From Strix aluco (taxonomy: Eukaryota > Chordata > Aves > Strigiformes > Strigidae), in contig NC_133971.1 of the NCBI RefSeq assembly GCF_031877795.1, positions 48,041,642 through 48,105,641 of the forward strand: a stretch of 64,000 nucleotides of DNA, written 5' to 3'. Both the position numbers and the translations under genes were made by a program. The notes under the pieces were generated by a model, which was given only the letters and a program-made list of their open reading frames with translations, was not told the origin of the DNA and searched no databases. Shown piece by piece: positions 11,340 to 24,377 of this stretch (position 1 is the stretch's first letter; the number at the start of each line of letters is the position of its first letter).

Positions 11340-11883
11340 ATTAAATACCAAAACTCTCAGCAGCTAGGACATCTGTCACTATCACCCCCTTGAAGTTAGC
11401 TCCCCAAAACTCCATGGCAGCATTTTTCTGGTCCCAGCTCATGGAAAGGGAGACATGAAGAAACACAAATTTGGCTGTGCCTGCAACCCCAGCAACAGGA
11501 AGGGACTCCAAACAGCTGCCTGGCAACCTGTTGTAGGTTACAGGGCCCCAAAAACGTTTTCACTCACTCTCAGCATGAAGGAAAACCTTTTTCTCCCCAT
11601 CATGATAGAGCCTGGCTGTGTGACACTCCCCCAGGGCCAACAGGGCCCCGTGGGGATGGGGAAGGGATGGTGGATTGCAGGTGGTGGTACCCAGGCTGAC
11701 CCGTGTTCTGGCAAACAGAAAATTGAGGATGTGCTGGGGTCCAGATGGCATTATCTCATTGCTGCTTGCTGGCCTGCACCTTCCACAGCATCACTCACCC
11801 TGCGGTTGGCAATCCCTGTTCATCTCTGTCTGGCACAAACAACTGAGCCTGGCTTTCAAAGAGGCTCTATTCTGAAAAAGTAG
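11340..11883. other. GC-richer island with open frames on both strands
   Basis: A block clearly richer in GC than its surroundings. The plus strand is open for 142 codons (11455-11883); the minus strand is open for 61 (11341-11526) and 63 (11560-11751) codons. None of the translations resembles a family I recognise, and I see no splice sites, Kozak context, poly(A) signal or domain motif that would pick one frame. It could be an old degraded repeat, an untranslated exon or chance. Confidence 0.25.
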
Positions 11884-14800
11884 TTCAGAGTTTTAAAAGA
11901 TATTAGATGTTATTTGCTGGACCATATTGGGTGAATGTTGGTTAGTTCAATGATTAAATCAAAGCTGGAGTCTTTGGAAACCTTAGTAATCCATTACTGA
12001 GATATTATTGCTTTTTTTAAAATGTCTGTATCATAACAGAAAGTTGCATTATATTTTACTCTTTTTTTTCCAAAAGCTTTGAAAAACTAACACAAGCTCT
12101 TCCATCAGTTCAGCAGTTATCTTTTTTTGAAAATGAATCAGCCTTTGATTTATTTAATGTTAATCTAAACCTGTGTTGTAGCCAGAAATTGTGTAAACCT
12201 TCAATGGATTTATTCATAATACATGCCTAGACACATTTTACCATCTCTTCAGACTAAATATTAATGTTTTAAATAATACCGAGATATAAAACTGTTGGAA
12301 ACCAAACATAAGGAAAGCACTGACAAGGATTTGCTGAGACAGGAATATGTTAAATAAACAAAGAGTAAAATCTGTGAGAGAAGAATTTTGTGTCACAATA
12401 CCAGCTGGGAAAGAAGAGAAAGCTAATTCAGTGCTGATATAAGTAAAGGGCAAGAACTGATGATATAAATGATAAAATGAGAACACAGCTAGTCTTCACC
12501 AAAAGAAAGCTGGTGGGGTCTCAAGTGAGTTGGGGGGATCATGGGAGAAGACTGCCTCTGCTACTCTTCTGATCACACTGTGAGCTAAAATAACCAGCCC
12601 AACAGAGAATGTTTCATTTTCTTTCTCATTTTACAAGTTAGTGTTCTCCTCTTTTGTGGAGCTGAAAGAAATTATTATGTGAACAGACAAGTGCCATAGA
12701 GAGGGTAAAGTAAGATGGGCAGATAGGAGAGAAGGAAATAGATCATGCATCTTTCAGTGGAGAAGAGTTAATTTATCACAAGTCATCTTAGGAAAATATA
12801 CCATCAGGAATTTGCTCACAAAACCTCCTCACAGAAGAGCCAGTCTACTTCTGACATGCCTAGACCAAGGAAGAGCAGGATTTGCACAAACATCCGTGTT
12901 CTTGAATTTTAAAAATTACAGAATTCTATATTCTGAAGGTTTTTCCTTTTGATAGTGGTAAACAGTCTTCTGAAGGCAATAACAAATTCTGAAGTCAATC
13001 TGAAGAGAGTTTTCTATGAGCATTTTTGTCCTTCAAGAGGAACACAGCCATTTGTATGTTATGAAAGATTGCTGCAAATAAAAATACACCACTGTTAATC
13101 TTTAAAATATTACCACTTCTTTTACACATTAATATAGTACTTACTAGGAGCTGGGCAAACTGGTTCCGAATATTTTAACAGGTTCACACCTGAAACCAGA
13201 ACCTATGTGATATCTGGATAGCACTGGTCTCTGAAGAAGCATCTTCTACTATCAGCCTTTACAAACTCCAGAGCTCTTCCTGGACTAGTTTTACTTCAGG
13301 CTTCCTCAGACTAGTTTTAGCTATTAACTCATGCAGTTTGCATTTACTTTGACTAAAAAAACAATCAAATCCAATAGTGTCCTTGACTGACTGGAGCACA
13401 GATCTGGATCAGAGAGGTCAGAGGGGTTCTACTGATTGCTATGAATAGAGGTCAAGCAGTTACAGGGACAAAGGCAAAATCATCCTTGCTGGAAAAGTGG
13501 AAAGGGTGGGTATAAAGCATATGGAGAAAGGTGAAAGGGAGAGCCAAAAAGAAGATTATTTTAGTTAATTTTTCAGGACATATTTAAAATATTTTGTAAT
13601 TTGCTCAGTTCAATGGGTGATTTGAAACATTGTTTTGGTGTTCCCAGTCAACCTGGGATTGTAAATGTACCATAGAACAGGGATAAACATTTTTTTTTTT
13701 CTACTTGTAAGCCATTTTTATTCAGTGTTATTTTGCAGTAATGTTTATCATGGTTCTTCCATTTGAAGGAGACAGTTCTTCATGTATATGTTAGTTTCCT
13801 TCTTGTCAATTTGTAAGTATTGAAATAGAATTCAAAGGAACTCTATTCCCAATTTGATTAATTAAAATTATGAAAGAACTCCTACTGAAATGGTAAATAT
13901 TTCTGACAGGATTTTGTAGAAGGTAGCCATTTTTAAACAGTTTATAGAAAGTAAAGGCTTGTAAATTCTGAAGTTAAACTTTTTTCCTAAGCTTTCTAAG
14001 CAGACAAAGTTTTGTCTTTGCTATTTTCTATCACAATTTGTAAACTTGGTAATTTCTTAAGAGCTGCACAGTTGCATCAAGACCTGTAAATACTCCACAA
14101 AATGAGAATTCTACTCAGAACTAAGAAATGCATGTCTTAATAATAAAAAATGAACATGAAAGTTTCAAACGTAGTTATTGATAAATGTAGCTGTATATTT
14201 TTGAATGTTGTTCCACTTCCCTGGTTAATTTATTTCCCTAAGTACCTTGTTCGGTTTGTAACGGTTTCAGTAAATAAAACTGACATGTGTTACTGAATAT
14301 CATCTCCTAATAACCCAACAAAACACTCAGATCCTCTCTAAAAGGTAGGATGACCCTTCTATGACTATTGTTTCCAGACTCCAGAGTACACGCTTTTGAA
14401 ATGAGATCTGCTTTTCAGTTTCTCCTTGAGAAAGCAAGACATGATCCTCCTCCAGGACTGTTTTCATTGATGTCTCTGGACTACTTTTACCTGATTTTTA
14501 GCTGTAATACATTGTAGTCCCCATGGACATGGCATTTCCAAGAGTTTTCCCTGAAAATGCTGTGAAAGGCAGTTGGAATGTTGAGGCACAGTAGCAACTT
14601 CTTAAAATAAAAAGTGTGAGTATTGGCCAAAAGGTGCACACTCCTCCAAGAAAAGATTTATACAAGTGAGTTTTATATGTAAACTATCTTACATATGCTT
14701 GCTGTTTTATTCCATTCTTTATGTAAACATGCATTGGTATTTATGACCTTGACTATTTTGCAAGCCAAGTGATAGACCACTTGCTGCAGATTCAGTGCTT

Positions 14801-16317
14801 GATCTTGCAGAATCCCAAACTATCAAACCCACACAGGTCAAAGCAATGCCATGTTAGATCAGATTTAGACTCAGGAAATGCACATTAATTCAAGAGTTAC
14901 ATCCAAACTCCGAAGTCTCAACAGGGCTCCAGAACTGTAACATCTCTGCACCATGTCTGTACTTAACCTAGATTACACCTGACAGATCAGTGCTTCTGTT
15001 GCAGCATACTTTCCAGGCCAGAGTTAGGACAGATACAGTCCATACCCCACACAAGGCCTCACTGATATTGTGCTGTCAGTTTCTCTCAGCTTGATAAATC
15101 TTCCTCTCATATTCTAGGTTTCTTCTCAGTTAAGCATAATTTCTTTTTTCCCCATCCCTTGCCTCTATATCTTCTTTAATGACAAAGTAGCAAATAACCC
15201 GAAAAAATGAATATGCACACAGAAGCAGGCATCACGTTCATTAAAATAAAACTGATACTCCCTTGTCTGTCATCACACAGATTTACCATTGTCATCATGA
15301 TGCCTTCCCATTGATCAAACTAATCCACTTTTATGGTAAAGTGCCCTCATCTTTTAAGGAGCCAGAAGCATTTTTTCCATTTTTCCACATTTCCCACTGA
15401 GGGAAACTGATGCAGATGTCAGTCATGACAGAAAGGCATAATCTACCCATGTAACAGAATGTGTTGCTCATTTGGAATACAGCACCATGTTGGCCTCCTA
15501 AGGCAACAGCATTCCTTGCAGATACTGGTATATACAGGCTTGCCAGCTGTGGCTGTACAGGACAGCCAATTTCTAGTAAGCTGAAGTTCAGCTGCATTTT
15601 GAGAGCCCAAACTCTCTGTTTAACCGATGCATTTAATGCACTTCTGTAACTATATTGTACTACTTGTACTGCTGAAAGCGATACTTTGCAATGTACAATT
15701 TTCTTCTGGCACTTCTATTTGATGCTGCACAATTTTGTTTTCTCACAGACCACTGAGAGATACAAAGTGTTCTTTTCGGATGCTGGGTTAGTTCAGTAAC
15801 ATTGATCAAAGAATTTTCAGTTAAATTTAGTTTTGACAGCAAATTAGCTCAGGCACAAGTTTCCTCTAGAACACTGTTGACATCTACTTTGATATAAGCC
15901 AGTGACACTCTGACTTCAACATCTGGGAAACATTTCTGATACCTGACACAGTTTTCTAGAGCTGCAAAGACTTTGAGATGGCAAAGGGTTCTTCAAAACA
16001 TTGGTATTACAACATTATAATTAAATGCCTTCAAATATTTAATACAACATAAAGATGTGACAAGACAGCATTCATCATCTTCCTTTTTCTCTCCCCTTTT
16101 GGAGCTAACTGTTATCTGTAAACCTGAATCTTGCATTGGTTGCTACTTGAAGTCTAGGGGCTGTATGACCCTGTTTGTTTGGTCAGAATGCTTTTTTTAC
16201 ACCTTATACACTGCTGTTACTTAACTTAGCTCTTTCAGAATGTGGTATATTCTATTTTGGTGCACCATCGTAGCTCAGTTGTAATTCAGAGAATATAGCT
16301 AATTTTCTTTGGGATTG
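11884..16317. other. Unique non-coding DNA, no gene seen
   Basis: AT-rich with many stops. The open stretches at 12238-12486 and 15331-15597 (minus strand) have no recognisable domains. No mobile-element signature was seen. Confidence 0.55.
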
Positions 16318-16321
16318 TCTG

Positions 16322-16367
<46 letters not shown>
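16318..16367. repeat. (CTAT)n / (GATA)n microsatellite
   Basis: About twelve uninterrupted tetranucleotide units (CTAT on plus, GATA/ATAG on minus), following a variant TCTG unit. A likely variable marker locus. Confidence 0.96.
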
Positions 16368-17624
16368 AGATAAATGTAGCCTGCAAGTCCAACATGATTT
16401 ATAGAAAATTGTGTTCATAATGAATAGTTCTGCTAGAGATAAATAGATTAAATTGTGCCCTAAGTTACACAAAAGCCTATCAGGTTGTCTCTGTGGTCCT
16501 CAGTGTTACTCCAAGTATAATTTAGGATAATTTGGGGCATGATCCTTTGTATTATTCAGTATCTCTGTACTAATCTCGTTACTGTTTGCAAATGTTCATT
16601 ATATTAAAATATACTTCAGATAAAGGAAAATTACCATATAAATAACTTCCAGCCCTTATTCCCCTTCCTGCTTCCTACCCACCTAGGTTTTTTTGTACAT
16701 TTTCATACAAGAGATCATATGAAAATTAAATACATTTTAGTATTATCTTCATGTGAACTGATTTTATGCAACTTGACTAAAAGAACAGAAATAGGTAATG
16801 AAATAAGCTGGCAAGGACATTCTTACTGAAAAGTCAAGTCTGCCTTCATTTCCATATAAGAACTGCAGAATTTTGATATAAAAAGTGTACAACAGCATCA
16901 CACAATTTTGGCAGTTGTTTTTTTTGCTTGTGGGACAAAAGAATTTGACTTGTATGTCAGGATTTTCTCTCTTACTATTGATGTTGAAACTGTAGTGACC
17001 TCAGTGAATAAAAAGAGGCTAGATACTGCAATTAATTAAAAAATGCAGCATAGGTTAATTTGTATTGACAAAAACATACTGGTATTCTGCCAGTTTAATT
17101 TCCTTTGGGATGTACTGTTTGAACCATAGTCACACTGCAGCCTTCAAAATTTGGGATGTTAAGGAACAGGTTGATTCCTACATAGAGAAACCAGCAATGA
17201 GTAGTTTCCAAAGGATGCCTGTCCTCTTTCTCCTTACTCCCACCTCTTTCCCTACCTGCCTAGCCAGGTGGCTGCAGCACACACTGTGTCTTCGCTGTGT
17301 CCCTGAGCTTAGCTATAGATTTGTGCAGCAACACAGATGTCACATTTCTCTCTGCAGGCCTTGGAAACTTCACATCAATGAGTCCCTTGCCTTATGTCAG
17401 ATTTGGCTGATGGTGGCCAAGAGTTCAAAAAGTGAGACAGAGAGGCAGATAACACAATTTTGTAGGCCTTGTTTCCTCAGGGAACTAGGCAGGAAATCAA
17501 ATGAAGACCAAAAAATTGACTAAAATAAAACAACCTGTATGTGAAAACTGATCCAGTGAACCAAACTTTAGACAGTAGATGAAGAATATGAACAACATGT
17601 GTGTTTTTCTCTCAAGTTTTCAGT
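16368..17624. other. Unique non-coding DNA with one unassigned open frame
   Basis: No repeat signature was seen. A plus-strand open stretch of 152 codons at 17065-17523 is the longest non-repeat one in the window. It is rich in Cys, His, Ser and Leu, has no recognisable domain, and no promoter or splice context is visible. I treat it as chance. Confidence 0.45.
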
Positions 17625-17651
17625 AAAAAAAAAAAAAAAAAAAAAAAAAAA
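17625..17651. repeat. Poly(A) run of 27
   Basis: A pure A27 run. No polyadenylation signal at the usual distance and no flanking duplication were seen, so a processed pseudogene tail is not supported. Confidence 0.9.
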
Positions 17652-20600
17652 TTTAAACCTACACAGATTAGCATGTCATTTAGAGGGTCAGATCTGTATT
17701 TTTCTGAATTACTGCTAGTTGCTTTTTAATCTATGGTGTTTTAGGCAGAGATTTAACAGATAGTTTGGATTTTATCTGTCATGACTGGTTGCTACATTGA
17801 AAACAACCCAAAACCTGAAAAAAACACATCTGGATTAAAAAGATAAAAGATTAAGTAAAATATTCTGAACTAATGCCTTTTCTGCTTGGTTTGCTGAAAG
17901 CATAAAAATAATGTGAATGAAGGACCTTTGACTACAAGGTACCTGATTCACTGTGACAACATCTAGAAGCCAAGCTTCTCTTTCCTATGCTCTCTCCCTT
18001 CCTATGCCACATCCCCTCCCCTCTGGCATACAGCATATCATCTAGTATAACAGAGCTATTCAGAGCTCTCAAAATGACTAGCCTCTTTGTATTGATGTAC
18101 AGTCAATATGCTTGGTCCTAAAGGAAGACAGATACAACAGCATTGCTTTTATTTCATTCCTGCTAAACATTAAATTCCAGAATGATATGTTTTAGGTTGT
18201 ATTAACATGTAGAATAGTCTCAAAAGCAATATTCTTCACTGAGATACATGTATTAATAAATAAGAAAGGAAAACAAATTATCTTTCTAGCCCTTAACATT
18301 ATTTTAAAACCCATGGTATCATTACGAGGTTCACTCACTATTTTAACAGAAAGAACTGAAACAACTAACTTCCAACATTTTGGTTCAGTCTCCTTGTAAG
18401 TGGATGAAGTCATACTTTGCCCTGGCCTGAAAGCACCAGAACACTGACTAAAATTGAATTTAAGTGCAGTGTTCCAACTCTTTGCCATAAGGAATAATTG
18501 CATTCTACAGATACTTGAACTTTAGGACGAACATTACTCCAGGAGACAGTGACCACACAGAATCCAAAGAAAGAAAACTGTTTGGGCTGAAAATATACTG
18601 TGATCAATGCTCAGTGGCCAAAAGGCTGAAAATCTGAAGTCATATTTTATAGTCAGCTAAGCTGCTGCATGTTAACGTTCAAAATAAATGGTGTAACCAC
18701 TAGCAGAGCTAAAATTGGGATACAAAAGTTCCTTGTTCCCAAGTATAACACTTGGTGCTATAACTGGGAAAACCCCTACTTTAACAGCTACAGAATTAAA
18801 AGTCAATAAGAACTTTTTGCAAGGCATACTCATAACCTGACAGGAATGGTGTGTATTGGGATGAATCATTCATCCTTTTAACAAGTCTGATGGCTATTAC
18901 ATAGTGAACCAGACAATTTATTTCTTTAAGCATTTTGCCAATAACCTCTTCTGAAGCTTCTGTACTCAGGCAGAAAAGAAGCTTTTTAAACACTTTAATT
19001 TTGGTGGAATAGAGCATTTCATAAGGAACGTACCAAAATGATTGTGCTGAATATTTTTTTTTAAATAAGAAAGAAAAAGTTCACATACTGTAAATATGGT
19101 AGTGACAAACTGCAAAGGATTTTTTTGATAGTTCAGATCCCAAAAGGAAGACTAGATGGACACTCCTTTTCCTATTTACATCTTCGAAATGGCTAAGAAA
19201 TTTTTATCATGAAAAGGAATATTAAGCAACTATTCTACATTGCTTAAGGTATCTTAAAATTCAGTTCAGCAGCTGAAATCCAGGAAGCATAGCAGCATCT
19301 TATCAGATAACAAACCACCAGAAAATACTCTATGGATCACTTCTTTGACATGAAATTTCAAAACCAGTATACTGTCTGAAAACACAGGCTGATTTTCATG
19401 CTCTCATACCACAGCAACTGTCTCTGCCTCTTTTCCTGTTACAGTGGTAATACAAAGTATCTTGACTGCAGACTAAGATGACAGATTTTATTATAGCTCC
19501 ATTGTACACTTACTGCAAAGTCACCAATACATTATGCTTTTAATTTTTTTCTCTGGAGAGGGATATGATTTTGCAGTTCTATTAATAAACTGTTAGAGAA
19601 ATTAAGGGCTCAAAGCCAAAAAAAAAAAAAAATAAAAGGTAACCATTGTTATTACATCAAAAGATTTATGTAAGAACATAATAGGGTTTTAACATGAAAT
19701 ATACACTTTTTAACAGAAACATAATGTCCTAGGTCAGTGGAGTAGTGCATTTAGAAATACCTTGTAACTGCACACAATATAATTTTAGTATCAATGGCAC
19801 TGTCAGACTACTTAAAAACACTATTTAAAAAAAAGAGAAAAAAAGAAAAAAACCCATCCATCCTTTAAACAATCGGTAAGACATGCATTTGACTGAGACA
19901 AGAGGTGCATGAGCCTTTTAGAGCTCTTCGTTAATAGCTGTCTGTGACTTACAGGTAGTCAGTACAGAATCTTGTCTGAAGTAGACTTTTCTTATCTACT
20001 TTATTCAGTATAAGTGCAAGATGTTTTGGTATCCACTGTCATCAAAACAACACTGACATTTGAAGGTCATTTTGATTACAGACTTTTTGTTTCCTATAGT
20101 CAGCAAGAAAAATACCTATCTGGGATTTATGCTGTTGAGAATTGTTGAAGGCACTTGTAACAGTTTGGCAAAATACAACATGTATGTCCTTGACCATTAA
20201 AGATGGTGAGTTATTTGCGGCTCTAGTGTAGTGACTCCTGCTTCTAAATCTACCAATGACTGTGGAAATGTCACTGATCCCAAAGAGCCAATATTCTTTT
20301 CTTTCACATTCAAACTAGACATGGTTTTCTACCTGTGCATTACTGCCAGGATATGTTAGTTTTTAAAAAAGGTAAAATCAGGGGGTGACTTTGAAAGTCT
20401 TCCAGAGACAAAAACAGATTCAAAAGATAGCCAACATTCATTCAAGTGGACAGACAAGAACTCAATTCTACATAGGTTGTAAATTAAATTTCCAACCTCA
20501 CTCATATGTCTAAATGTGTAGTAGATATACTACATGCTGTAACTTTAAAGCTAGCATGTAGCTCGTACCTTGATGAAGCTGAGCAAAATGCATTTTTGAT

Positions 20601-21109
20601 CAAAAGCTTTTCACCCAGTAAAGTTCAGCATTAACCTAGGGCTCATATTTTATTACCTTGGAGACATTTTTATCCAAGGACCTGGAGAAATAAAAGGCTT
20701 TTCCGTACAAGGAACTGATTAGATAGAATCAAAGGCAAAGGAGAAAAAGAATCCTTTTCTTGGTGAGTAATTTGTAAATATGCAAAAATTCTGAATTCTC
20801 ACAACAAAATGAATTTATAAAATAACGGATCAGAACAATTATGTATTTTACACTTGTCAAGACCTACATCAGAGAAGGATCTTGGTATTTTAAGCCACAT
20901 TCCAATATGACTTAATAAAAATAATCTTGATAAAATTAGTTGTTGAAATATTTTCATGTACCAATAACTTATTTTGATGGTAGACTGACAACATGCTCTG
21001 GAAGAGTGAGAATTTTTTTTTATTCACATCAAGGGCCTGATGTTCTACAAACCAGAGTACAGGGCTCTGTCAAATTTAAACTGTTACCTGTAAACCCAAA
21101 GGTAGATAG
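17652..21109. other. Unique non-coding DNA, no gene seen
   Basis: AT-rich. It includes an A-run at 19618-19632 and an A-rich patch at 19824-19852. Open stretches on the minus strand (18192-19017) overlap each other in different frames and show no family motif. Confidence 0.55.
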
Positions 21110-21310
21110 AATTACAGAATCATAGATTGGTTTCTGTTGGAAGGGACCTTAAAGATCATCTAGTTCCAACCCCACCGCCATAGGCAAGGACATCTTCCAC
21201 TAGACCAGGTTGTTCAAAGCCCCGTCCAACCTGGCCTTGAACACTTCCATGGAGGGAGCCCAAAACCTCTCTGGGCAACCTGTGCCAGTGTCTCACCACC
21301 CGCACAGTAG
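21110..21310 (-). mobile_element. CR1 LINE 3' fragment, minus strand
   Basis: This segment has the CR1 3' end: minus-strand ATCTATGATTCTGTAATTCT at the left edge, then the conserved 3' UTR block (GATCTTTAAGGTCCCTTCC) and the last part of ORF2, with CACAGGTTGCCCAGAGAGG. Only about 200 bp remain, as is usual for a 5'-truncated CR1. It diverges clearly from the longer copies, so it is a different subfamily or an older insertion. Confidence 0.93.
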
Positions 21311-22145
21311 ATAGGTTTCTTGAAGATGATACATATAGTGTAACTTGCTACTGAGTATTGCTATATTGCTGAAAGGCTTTTGTGTGCATTTGGAACAGCT
21401 GAAAAATTACTTTTACAGCTGTGATAAAATATTGAGCACTTTTTAAAGAATAAAATAAATGAACATTCAGTGGTATAAATACAACAGAGCTAAAGCCAGA
21501 AGAGTTCTTCTTCAACCCAGTATTTCATTATCCCCTTTTTATATCTAGGTACCTGAGACTCAGAGTTTATCTTATTCAAGCTTCTATAATTAAGACAGTA
21601 CTTCCTGAATCGCCATCTCCTATGTTACAGGAAGGTTTAAAATGCTATTGGGTTTTTTTTGCAGGTTAAGAACATAGTAGTGACCAGTGCAAGTGTCTTT
21701 CTTACACAATCAGTGATGATGATTGCTATTTCTGATACTCCCATCTCTCATCTGGCATGTAAAAACACAACTTTAGAGCTATATTACAAGAATAATAAAT
21801 CACAAGAATAATAAAATCTGGCATCTAACTGTCATTGTAGGAAAACTGAATATGAGAAATCAATTAGTACTGATTTATTTCCAAACAATAATGGCACAAT
21901 CATCTTCAAAAATAAAATTGAATGTATTTTGCCTTCAGTATATATGTAGCCCTCCTGAGTTGAAACAAGCAGACTAGTTACTGTATGTCCATTGTGAAAT
22001 CAGATGTGTATATTTAGGTTGAATACCAAACAAAACTGAGCAATAATTAGTTAGAAAAAGAACCCAAGCTTGTAAACAAACACTGGTGTCTCAAAGAGCT
22101 TTTCAAGAACACATAAATGTGATGGTGCCATCAGTTGGTTTGGTG
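21311..22145. other. Unique non-coding DNA
   Basis: AT-rich with no coding or mobile-element signature. A 13-bp direct repeat (ACAAGAATAATAA) is present around 21787-21815. Confidence 0.55.
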
Positions 22146-22171
22146 TGTTTTGTTTTGTTTTGGTTTTTTTG

Positions 22172-22202
<31 letters not shown>

Positions 22203-22204
22203 TT
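22146..22204. repeat. (TTTTG)n microsatellite
   Basis: About eleven TTTTG/TTTG units with a short interruption near 22171-22180 and a final T-run. Simple pentanucleotide repeat. Confidence 0.93.
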
Positions 22205-23956
22205 CTGGTGGAACTGAGATTCAAGAAAAATTCTGTTTGTGCAAGCAGACTTGTATTCCCCTTCTGCCCCATCATTAGGATTCTAAATGAAATTTGTTAA
22301 TTTAAGTACTTTTCCTGCTTGGCCACACATCAGTGCTGCCTAAGGCAGTACTCTTATTCTGTTCCTGGATTCTGTTACTGCTCTTCCATTTAGTTTTTTC
22401 TGTGTACATACCTATGTGCATGGAGTCAAAGCCTTTATATCCAGAGTATTTGAAGCCATGAACATTTTCATATTTGGCTTAATTTTAGACTTATTCTTTC
22501 TTTTAGATCTGCCCTAAATGAAGGCTGTTAGCAAACTGACCCCTCAACAAGGTTACCTCAAACTGAAATAAAACTCACACTTTAGTCAGTGAATGCTTAG
22601 TGATGGAGAGTACTTTTTTCAATAAGGGAAGTTGGACCAAGGAAATCAGAGATGTAACAGTTGTTTGCATATATTCTTTGAGACTCCCATATACTGGACA
22701 GTCAGCTCATTCTACCGCTAGGTGCTGATAATGCTCAGATCATTGCAGGTATGTATGATACTTATGCTTTACGAGTAGACCTATCTTCATCAGGAGACCA
22801 GACTGCTGTGACATAAATAAGAACCATAGTTCAAAAATGTAGCCAAAATTTACTGCTCTAAACACACCCAAAGGCCTGTCTAGTATAAAAGTCTGCCTCC
22901 TGAGAGTAGGTGTCACTGGGCAAGAAATTCTGTGGAATCTCTTTTTCTTTCAAAAAGATTTCTTTTGTACGAAGTGAAGCTGTTTCAAAGATCTCTCATC
23001 TTCTAAGAAATAAACTCCCTGCTGCCTGGTCACTTTTCTCAGAAGGAAAGGAAGAAAGTTGAAACCAAGTTTTCTACAGCTTGACCATAGCCATAGCAGT
23101 TCTGTGTTTTCTTTCAAGAAATACAGTTCTTACAAGAAACTAATTTTCAAGAACATGCCTCTATTTTCAGGAAAATATTTGGTCATTGGCAAGACACTCC
23201 ATCCACCAGTATATTGAAGGGGTACTTGCAGGGCCCGCCCTGGATAACACCAGCTCATCTGTTAAGAGAAGAACGTGAGCATAAATAGTGTGTATGTGGA
23301 TCGAATACATAAAACTGAATGTGTTAAATGGCAGAATAACCATCAGCTGAATTAAACAGTAAGAAAGGAATTAGAGACTTAAGACATGAAAAAGGAATCA
23401 GCATGAAACGAAGTATAAGAGAAATAAGAAGATAGATAAACATAAGGAGAGATGTTGGACTGAAAACAGCAGCAATCTAAATTCCATATGTACCTGGAGT
23501 TCACATACTGTCACCGCTATATAAGGCATGCTCCTGAGTGGAGTATTTCTGTTAGATTGTACCTCATTGTGTATTCTGGCTTCTGAAACAGCCACCATCT
23601 ATACACTGCATTCATCCATTAAAATATGCATTATTTCTCAGACTCAACCAGAGTAGTTTCTTTCTATGTCTATGGAAAACCCTGATTACTATATATGTAA
23701 TTTTCAACAATGTCCTCATATTTATCATTCTGAGATACTTTTAAATAATTTGCCTTTGGCTTTGTTTCTCCCTACTGATTTATGGGTTCCCTGATGTTCT
23801 TGAATTCCTGTATGTGAGACATAGGAAAACATGCTCTGGACATAATGGATGTGGATTTAGAGGCACAGAAATTTTTGTATATAGAATATGAGGTCTATTT
23901 GTGTATTTGAAATTCTATAAGCCTCTGAAAAGTTACTGAAAGTGCTATTTAATATC
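22205..23956. other. Unique non-coding DNA, no gene seen
   Basis: AT-rich with no coding or mobile-element signature recognised. Confidence 0.55.
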
Positions 23957-23961
23957 TTTCT

Positions 23962-24044
<83 letters not shown>

Positions 24045-24377
24045 TCTTTTCTCTTTCTTTCTTTTTCTTTTTCTTTTTCTTTTTCTTTTTCTTTTTTTTT
24101 CTTTTTCTTTTTCTTTTTCTTTTTCTTTTTCTTTTTCTTTTTCTTTTTCTTTTTCTTTTTCTTTTTCTTTTTCTTTTTCTTTTTCTTTTTCTTTTTCTTT
24201 TTCTTTTTCTTTTTCTTTTTCTTTTCCTTCCTTCCTTCCTTCCTTCCTTCCTTCCTTCCTTCCTTCCTTCCTTCCTTCCTTCCTTCCTTCCTTCCTTCCT
24301 TCCTTCCTTCCTTCCTTCCTTCCTTCCTTCCTTCCTTCCTTCCTTCCTTCCTTCCTTCCTTCCTTCCTTCCTTCCTC
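23957..24377. repeat. Composite pyrimidine satellite-like tract in three blocks
   Basis: A 421-bp stretch containing almost only C and T on the plus strand, in three blocks. (CTTT)n occupies about 23957-24060 and becomes irregular from 24036. (CTTTTT)n occupies about 24061-24225. (CCTT)n occupies 24226-24376. The strand asymmetry is essentially complete: pyrimidine on plus, purine on minus. Long open frames on both strands here are artefacts of the repeat. Assembled length may be wrong because such tracts collapse or expand in assembly. Confidence 0.97.

Noticed and set aside
17625..17651. A27 run as a possible processed pseudogene tail
   Set aside because: No AATAAA at the expected distance, no gene-like sequence upstream and no flanking duplication.
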